A DNA stretch of 64,000 nt from contig NZ_CP013481.2 of the NCBI RefSeq assembly GCF_001465595.2, forward strand, positions 2,294,001 to 2,358,000. The letters run 5' to 3'. The notes beneath the pieces were generated by a model that was not told where the DNA came from, searched no databases, and saw only the letters and a list, made by a program, of their open reading frames with translations. This stretch comes from Pandoraea apista (lineage in GTDB: Bacteria; Pseudomonadota; Gammaproteobacteria; Burkholderiales; Burkholderiaceae). Each line of letters begins with the position of its first letter. Position 1 is the first letter of the stretch. Below are positions 59,804 through 64,000 of this stretch, in pieces. A program made the position numbers and the translations under genes.

Positions 59804-60583
59804 ATGTTTACCCATCTTCGCGAAGACATTGCCGCCATTCGGCAAAAGGACCCCGCAGCCCGCAGCAACTGGGAAGTCTTCACCTGCTATCCCGGCTTGC
59901 ATGCAGTGATGCTGCACCGTGTGGCGCACGGCTGCTGGACCGCCGGCTTCAAGTGGCTGGGCCGCTACGTTTCGCAATACGCCCGCTTTCTCACAGGCAT
60001 TGAAATTCATCCCGGTGCCACGCTTGGCCGGCGTGTTTTCATCGATCATGGCATGGGCGTTGTCATCGGCGAGACGGCAGTGGTTGGCGACGATTGCACG
60101 ATTTATCAGGGTGTCACGCTGGGCGGTACGTCGTTGTCGCGTGGCGCGAAGCGTCACCCGACGCTGGAGTCGGGCGTGATCGTCGGGGCCGGGGCCAAGG
60201 TGCTCGGCGGCTTCACGGTGGGCGAGGGCGCGAAGATCGGCTCGAACGCGGTCGTGGTGAAGGCCGTTCCGGCGGGGGGCACGGCGGTGGGTAATCCTGC
60301 ACGGATCATCCGTCCCGATACACCGCGCGACGGGGGCGACGCCAAGCCGCAGGGCGATACACGCAAGCCGGAATTCTCCGCCTATGGCATCACGCCCAAC
60401 GCCGACGATCCCGTCTCGCTCGCCATCCACGGACTGATTGAAAACGCCACCGACCAGTCGCACAAGATCGACGTGATGGTGGCGGCGCTCAACCAGCTTG
60501 GCGCCCATCTCGAGGCGCTCGGTGCAAGCAAGATCGACACCGCCGAATTGCGCAAGCTAGGCAAGGAAATTCAGGATATGTGA
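59804..60583 (+). CDS. cysE: Serine O-acetyltransferase (copy C)
   Basis: The 259-residue product is identical to copy B, with catalytic FIDHGMG and hexapeptide beta-helix. Confidence 0.93.
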   Translation: MFTHLREDIAAIRQKDPAARSNWEVFTCYPGLHAVMLHRVAHGCWTAGFKWLGRYVSQYARFLTGIEIHPGATLGRRVFIDHGMGVVIGETAVVGDDCTIYQGVTLGGTSLSRGAKRHPTLESGVIVGAGAKVLGGFTVGEGAKIGSNAVVVKAVPAGGTAVGNPARIIRPDTPRDGGDAKPQGDTRKPEFSAYGITPNADDPVSLAIHGLIENATDQSHKIDVMVAALNQLGAHLEALGASKIDTAELRKLGKEIQDM

Positions 60584-60623
60584 CGCGCGACTTGGCGGCG
60601 TCGGCATCGTCCGAAACAAAACG

Positions 60624-60654
60624 AAAACGGCCCGTCGTCAGCGCGGGCCGTTTT
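60624..60654. terminator. Bidirectional terminator between cysE and lpxH (copy C)
   Basis: The 11-bp stem is the same as at 41166-41196. Confidence 0.9.
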
Positions 60655-60674
60655 GCGTCCGGAGGCTATCGGAC

Positions 60675-61538
60675 TCAGGTGCCTTGTGTAACGGACGGCG
60701 CGAGATCGATGGCGCGCAGACCGTGCGCGTCCCATTGCAGATACCCGCCGCGCGGGGGATCGACGTCGAACTCCCAGTCGGGCAGTACCCAACGCACGCG
60801 ACGCCCATCGGCATGTCTTGCCGGGCGATGCGTGTGCCCATGTACGAGAGTGCGCTCACCGGCGGCGTCCAGCAGGGCGGCAACGGCGTTCGCGTTGGCA
60901 TCGGCATAAACCCGGCGATGCGCGCCCTTGGCAGCGCTGATTCGACGAACGCGGTTGGCGATGGCCATGCGTAATCGCAGCGGAAGTGCCAGGAAAAACG
61001 CCTTGCCGGGCGGCGAATGGGCGACGCGGCGAAAGCGCTGATAGCTGACGTCTTCGGTACATAACTGGTCGCCGTGACTGAGCACCAGTGCTTGCCCGAG
61101 AAACGAGAAAACGCATGGGTCGTTGAGCATGACGGCACCTGCCGCGCGCGCGAAGCGTTCGCCGAGCAGGAAGTCGCGATTGCCGCGCATCACGGCGATG
61201 GGCACGCCGCTCACCGACAGTTCGGCCATGGCCGCCGTCATGCGCCGGGCAAATGCGCCGAGGGGCTCGGTGGTGGCAGCGGTGGGCGAGTCGGCGTCGG
61301 TATTCGCACTGGCCGGCGCATCGACATCGAGCATGTCGTCGCCAATCCAGTATTCGAACAGGTCGCCAAGGATGAACAGGATGGACGCCTCACGCGCGGG
61401 GCCGCGCAGGAAGTCCTCGAAGACTTGCACCGTACGCGGCAGCGCCGGCGACAGGTGAAGATCGGAAATGAAAAGCGCGGGCCCGTCGCCCCGTGGTGTC
61501 ACAGGGCATTGCGGGCACCGCGCAGTCGATACCGGCAT
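60675..61538 (-). CDS. lpxH: UDP-2,3-diacylglucosamine hydrolase (copy C)
   Basis: The 287-residue product is identical to copy B, with DLH, GDLFEYW, GNRD and HGHTH metal motifs. Confidence 0.93.
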   Translation of the reverse strand: MPVSTARCPQCPVTPRGDGPALFISDLHLSPALPRTVQVFEDFLRGPAREASILFILGDLFEYWIGDDMLDVDAPASANTDADSPTAATTEPLGAFARRMTAAMAELSVSGVPIAVMRGNRDFLLGERFARAAGAVMLNDPCVFSFLGQALVLSHGDQLCTEDVSYQRFRRVAHSPPGKAFFLALPLRLRMAIANRVRRISAAKGAHRRVYADANANAVAALLDAAGERTLVHGHTHRPARHADGRRVRWVLPDWEFDVDPPRGGYLQWDAHGLRAIDLAPSVTQGT

Positions 61539-61566
61539 CGAATATCGCAGTGGACGGTGACGGCGC

Positions 61567-62061
61567 TTACGCGACGATCACGGCCTTTTCGATGATGACG
61601 TCGTCGACCGGCACGTCCTGGTGGAAGCCCTTCGAGCCGGTCTTCACGCCCTTGATCTGGTCGACGATTTCCTGGCCTTCGACGACCTTGCCGAACACGG
61701 CGTAGCCCCAGCCTTGCTGCGTCGGTGCGCTGTGGTTCAGGAAATCGTTGTCGCTCACGTTGATAAAGAACTGTGCCGTGGCCGAGTGCGGATCGTTCGT
61801 GCGCGCCATGGCCAGGGTGTACTTGTTGTTCTTCAGGCCGTTGTTGGCCTCGTTCTCGATCGGTGCTTCGGTCGGCTTTTGCTTCATGCCGGGTTCAAAG
61901 CCGCCGCCCTGAATCATGAAGCCGTTGATGACGCGGTGGAAAACGGTGTTGTCGTAGAAGCCGTTCTTGACGTAATTCAGGAAGTTCTCGACCGTCTTCG
62001 GTGCCTTGTCTGCGTCGAGTTCGATACGAATGACGCCGTGATTGGTGTGCAGTTCAACCAT
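61567..62061 (-). CDS. ppiB: Cytoplasmic cyclophilin PpiB (copy C)
   Basis: The 164-residue product is identical to copy B; no signal peptide, cyclophilin core [15 protein letters not shown]. Confidence 0.95.
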   Translation of the reverse strand: MVELHTNHGVIRIELDADKAPKTVENFLNYVKNGFYDNTVFHRVINGFMIQGGGFEPGMKQKPTEAPIENEANNGLKNNKYTLAMARTNDPHSATAQFFINVSDNDFLNHSAPTQQGWGYAVFGKVVEGQEIVDQIKGVKTGSKGFHQDVPVDDVIIEKAVIVA

Positions 62062-62105
62062 GATGCTTTCCTTCTGATGAAAGGGTTCCGATGGGCCGGA
62101 GGATT

Positions 62106-62702
62106 TCAGCGCTTGACGACGCTGGCCGATTCGATCACGACCGGCGTGACCGGTACGTCCTGGTACATGCCCTTGCGGGTCGTGGCAACGCCCTTGATCT
62201 TCTCGACCGTATCCATGCCGGACACCACCTTACCGAATACCGTGTAGCCGTAGCCGTCCGGGCTGGGGTAATCCAGTGACGCATTATCCTTCACATTGAT
62301 GAAGAATTGCGCGGTCGCGGAGTTCGGGTTCGATGTCCGTGCCATGGCAATGGCGCCCGTCACGTTCTTCAGACCGTTTTGCGATTCGCTGGGAATCGGT
62401 GCGCGCGTGGTCTTTTCGTTCATCTCGGGCGTGAAACCGCCGCCCTGAATCATGAAATTGCCAATGACACGGTGGAAGATCGTGCCGTTGTAAAAGCCAC
62501 TATTGACGTATTGCAGAAAGTTCTCGACCGTCTTCGGGGCGGCCTTCGGGTTGAGTTCGACCACGAAGTTGCCGGCCGACGTCTTGAACTGCACCTGCGG
62601 CTGGATGGTCTGTGCGAGCGCGGACAGGCTCGTGCCCGACAGGGCGGCCGCAGCGATCACGCTGCCGAGCAGCGCACGACGCAGGCGATTCGGAAAGGAC
62701 AT
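62106..62702 (-). CDS. ppiA: Periplasmic cyclophilin PpiA (copy C)
   Basis: The 198-residue product is identical to copy B, with a Sec signal peptide ending near ALAQ and core [15 protein letters not shown]. Confidence 0.94.
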   Translation of the reverse strand: MSFPNRLRRALLGSVIAAAALSGTSLSALAQTIQPQVQFKTSAGNFVVELNPKAAPKTVENFLQYVNSGFYNGTIFHRVIGNFMIQGGGFTPEMNEKTTRAPIPSESQNGLKNVTGAIAMARTSNPNSATAQFFINVKDNASLDYPSPDGYGYTVFGKVVSGMDTVEKIKGVATTRKGMYQDVPVTPVVIESASVVKR

Positions 62703-62754
62703 GCGTGTCTCCGTATGCAATGGGAATTCGGTGCTAAGGAAGGCGCTAAGCGTC

Positions 62755-63483
62755 TTAGTTACCTGACTTGCCGACATTCTTGAGCGACGCATCGTCGCTG
62801 GCCTTGGCCGGCGACGGCGTCTGGCTCACGGGCGCGGCGCGTTGCGGGGCAAGCATGTTCGACAGGATTTTCTCGCGGTTCGACACGCGTGCCGTCGGCG
62901 AGAGCTTGAGTGCTTTCTGATACGCCTGTTGGGCCAGCTTGGCGTACACGTCGCCAAGGTTCGAGTAGGCGACGGCGAAACTCGGATTGTTGCGAATCGC
63001 ATTCTCGAGCGCGGCGCGTGCCTTGTCGTACTCTCCGGCCTGCGCGTACAGCGCCGCGAGGTTGTTGTACGGCTCGGGCAGTTCCGGGAAGTCTTGCGTG
63101 AGCGCGGTGAAGGCGTCGATGGCTTCCGCATTACGGCCCATTTCCATGAGCACGCGTCCGCGTGTGAAGCGCACCTGCGCGTCGCGCGGATATTGCTTGA
63201 GATGGGCGTCGATCTTCGTCAGCGCGTCGCTGAACTTGCCGGCCTCGACCAGTTTGTTGATGGCCGATTCGCTGGCTTGCTGAGGCGTTTGCAACTGGGC
63301 GGGCGGCGGCGGATCGATAATGGCCTGTGCACCGGCGGGCAGCGCAAACAACGTGCCCGCGAGGCCAAGGGTGGCGCCCGCGAGCGCCAGCGCACGGGCG
63401 CTGCGTGTGGCAGCGGCGACCGGGCGAAGTCGGGAGACAAGGCGCGTTGCGGGGGACAAAAGTGACCGGCTTCGTTGCGTCAT
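62755..63483 (-). CDS. Exported TPR-repeat protein (copy C)
   Basis: The 242-residue product is identical to copy B: signal-like N-terminus and three to four TPR units; function unknown. Confidence 0.85.
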   Translation of the reverse strand: MTQRSRSLLSPATRLVSRLRPVAAATRSARALALAGATLGLAGTLFALPAGAQAIIDPPPPAQLQTPQQASESAINKLVEAGKFSDALTKIDAHLKQYPRDAQVRFTRGRVLMEMGRNAEAIDAFTALTQDFPELPEPYNNLAALYAQAGEYDKARAALENAIRNNPSFAVAYSNLGDVYAKLAQQAYQKALKLSPTARVSNREKILSNMLAPQRAAPVSQTPSPAKASDDASLKNVGKSGN

Positions 63484-63520
63484 AGTGGGTGCTTGGGATA
63501 CCTGAGAGGTGCGCAAGAGA

Positions 63521-63529
63521 TGCTATACT
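63521..63529 (+). promoter_or_regulatory. Extended -10 promoter of cysS (copy C)
   Basis: TG-c-TATACT, the same element as at 44063. Confidence 0.55.
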
Positions 63530-63729
63530 CGGCCGCATTCTAACAAAACACCTGCGCCCGGCCCGCGCCATTTCTCGTAGTGGCGGTGGATGCGGTTCGC
63601 AGGTTCGTTTTTTCTACCGCACGGCGCGCAGCCCGCCTCGCGATGTTGCTCTCGTCACAAAGTCCGTGACGTCCTTGAGAACATCGTCGCAGCGTCCGGC
63701 GCTGTTGCCGCCCGGTCAAGCGCTTATCT

Positions 63730-64000
63730 ATGGATTCACTCCGTGTCTACAACTCGCTAGCGCGAGACAAACAGCCGTTCGTACCCCTCGTTCCCGGCGA
63801 AGTCCGCATGTATGTCTGCGGTATGACGGTGTATGACTACTGTCACATCGGGCATGCGCGCGTGATGGTGGTTTTCGACATGGTGCAGCGTTGGCTGCGT
63901 ACGCTTGGGTACCAGGTGACCTACGTGCGCAACATTACCGATATCGACGACAAGATCATCAAGCGCGCCGTCGAGAACGGCGAGACGATGCGCGAGCTGA
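63730..64000 (+). CDS. cysS: Cysteinyl-tRNA synthetase, 5' part cut by the window end (copy C)
   Basis: The first 90 codons match copy B, with zinc cysteine C30 and HIGH at 39-42. The frame is still open at base 64000, so this is a window edge, not a broken gene. Confidence 0.95.
   Translation, partial: MDSLRVYNSLARDKQPFVPLVPGEVRMYVCGMTVYDYCHIGHARVMVVFDMVQRWLRTLGYQVTYVRNITDIDDKIIKRAVENGETMREL

Larger units (their letters stand above)
48478..64000. repeat. Copy C of the triplicated locus, running to the window end
   Basis: Bases 48478-56446 repeat 21452-29420 and 48867-64000 repeat 29418-44542. Wherever I compared, it matches copy A exactly, and matches copy B except for the B indels. It begins at the base after the tilS break and has no flanking repeat or insertion sequence. 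If the original chromosome has one locus, 1-21451 joined to 48478 onward is its natural sequence. Confidence 0.95.

Noticed and set aside
1..64000. CRISPR arrays, tRNA or rRNA genes, toxin-antitoxin or anti-phage systems
   Set aside because: I found no regularly spaced short repeats, no cloverleaf or rRNA-like segment, and no recognisable defence gene. The methyltransferase has no partner nuclease.

Overview
The window looks like chromosome from a betaproteobacterium of the Burkholderiaceae. Base composition is GC-rich with strong G/C third-position bias. Gene order (leuB-asd-fimV-truA-trpF-trpB-DNA methylase-trpA-accD-folC-SPOR-cvpA-purF-metZ, then gltX-suhB-trmJ-cysE-lpxH-ppiB-ppiA-cysS-alkA-accA-tilS) is the housekeeping order of Burkholderia, Ralstonia and Pandoraea relatives. 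Pandoraea is my best guess, from memory of gene order only. I see no rRNA, tRNA, CRISPR array, transposase, integrase or phage gene.

Region 1 (1-21451) is single copy and almost all on the plus strand: the end of leuB, asd, the polar hub protein FimV, truA, trpF/trpB/trpA with an orphan DNA methyltransferase inserted before trpA, accD, folC, a DedD-like SPOR protein, cvpA, purF, a SAM-II riboswitch with an intrinsic terminator ahead of metZ, a hisC paralogue, a succinate-semialdehyde-type dehydrogenase and a minus-strand MFS exporter.

Region 2 (21452-64000) is one chromosomal locus written three times. Copy A (21452-29420) runs from an eptA-like gene through csaA, an araC regulator and ssuEDCBF into the first 114 codons of gltX. 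Copy B (29418-48477) restarts in the middle of eptA, carries 12 small indels between 30148 and 33329 that break five genes, then continues cleanly through gltX, suhB, trmJ, cysE, lpxH, ppiB, ppiA, a TPR gene, cysS, an alkA-like gene and accA, and stops inside tilS. Copy C (48478-64000) restarts at the base equivalent to 21452 and repeats everything up to codon 90 of cysS, where the window ends. A and C agree over their whole overlap as far as I can compare. B differs from them only by indels; I found no substitutions. Both joins cut genes, and no insertion sequence or long homology lies at either. I therefore read the triplication as an assembly artefact (untrimmed or doubly joined overlapping contig ends with a low-accuracy edge), not three genomic copies. 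Removing 21452-48477 gives a seamless single-copy locus.

Functionally the window is central metabolism plus sulfur assimilation: sulfonate desulfonation (ssuEDCBF, without ssuA), serine acetyltransferase (cysE), homocysteine synthesis (metZ, SAM-controlled) and cysteinyl-tRNA synthetase. It also holds both carboxyltransferase subunits of acetyl-CoA carboxylase (accD, accA), tryptophan synthase, lipid A steps (lpxH, possible lipid modification by the EptA-like enzyme) and RNA modification (truA, trmJ, tilS). I found no convincing undescribed multi-gene system. The best biological leads are the trp-embedded methyltransferase, the riboswitch-terminator leader of metZ, a glycosylase with a histone-like tail, and hairpins abutting start codons.
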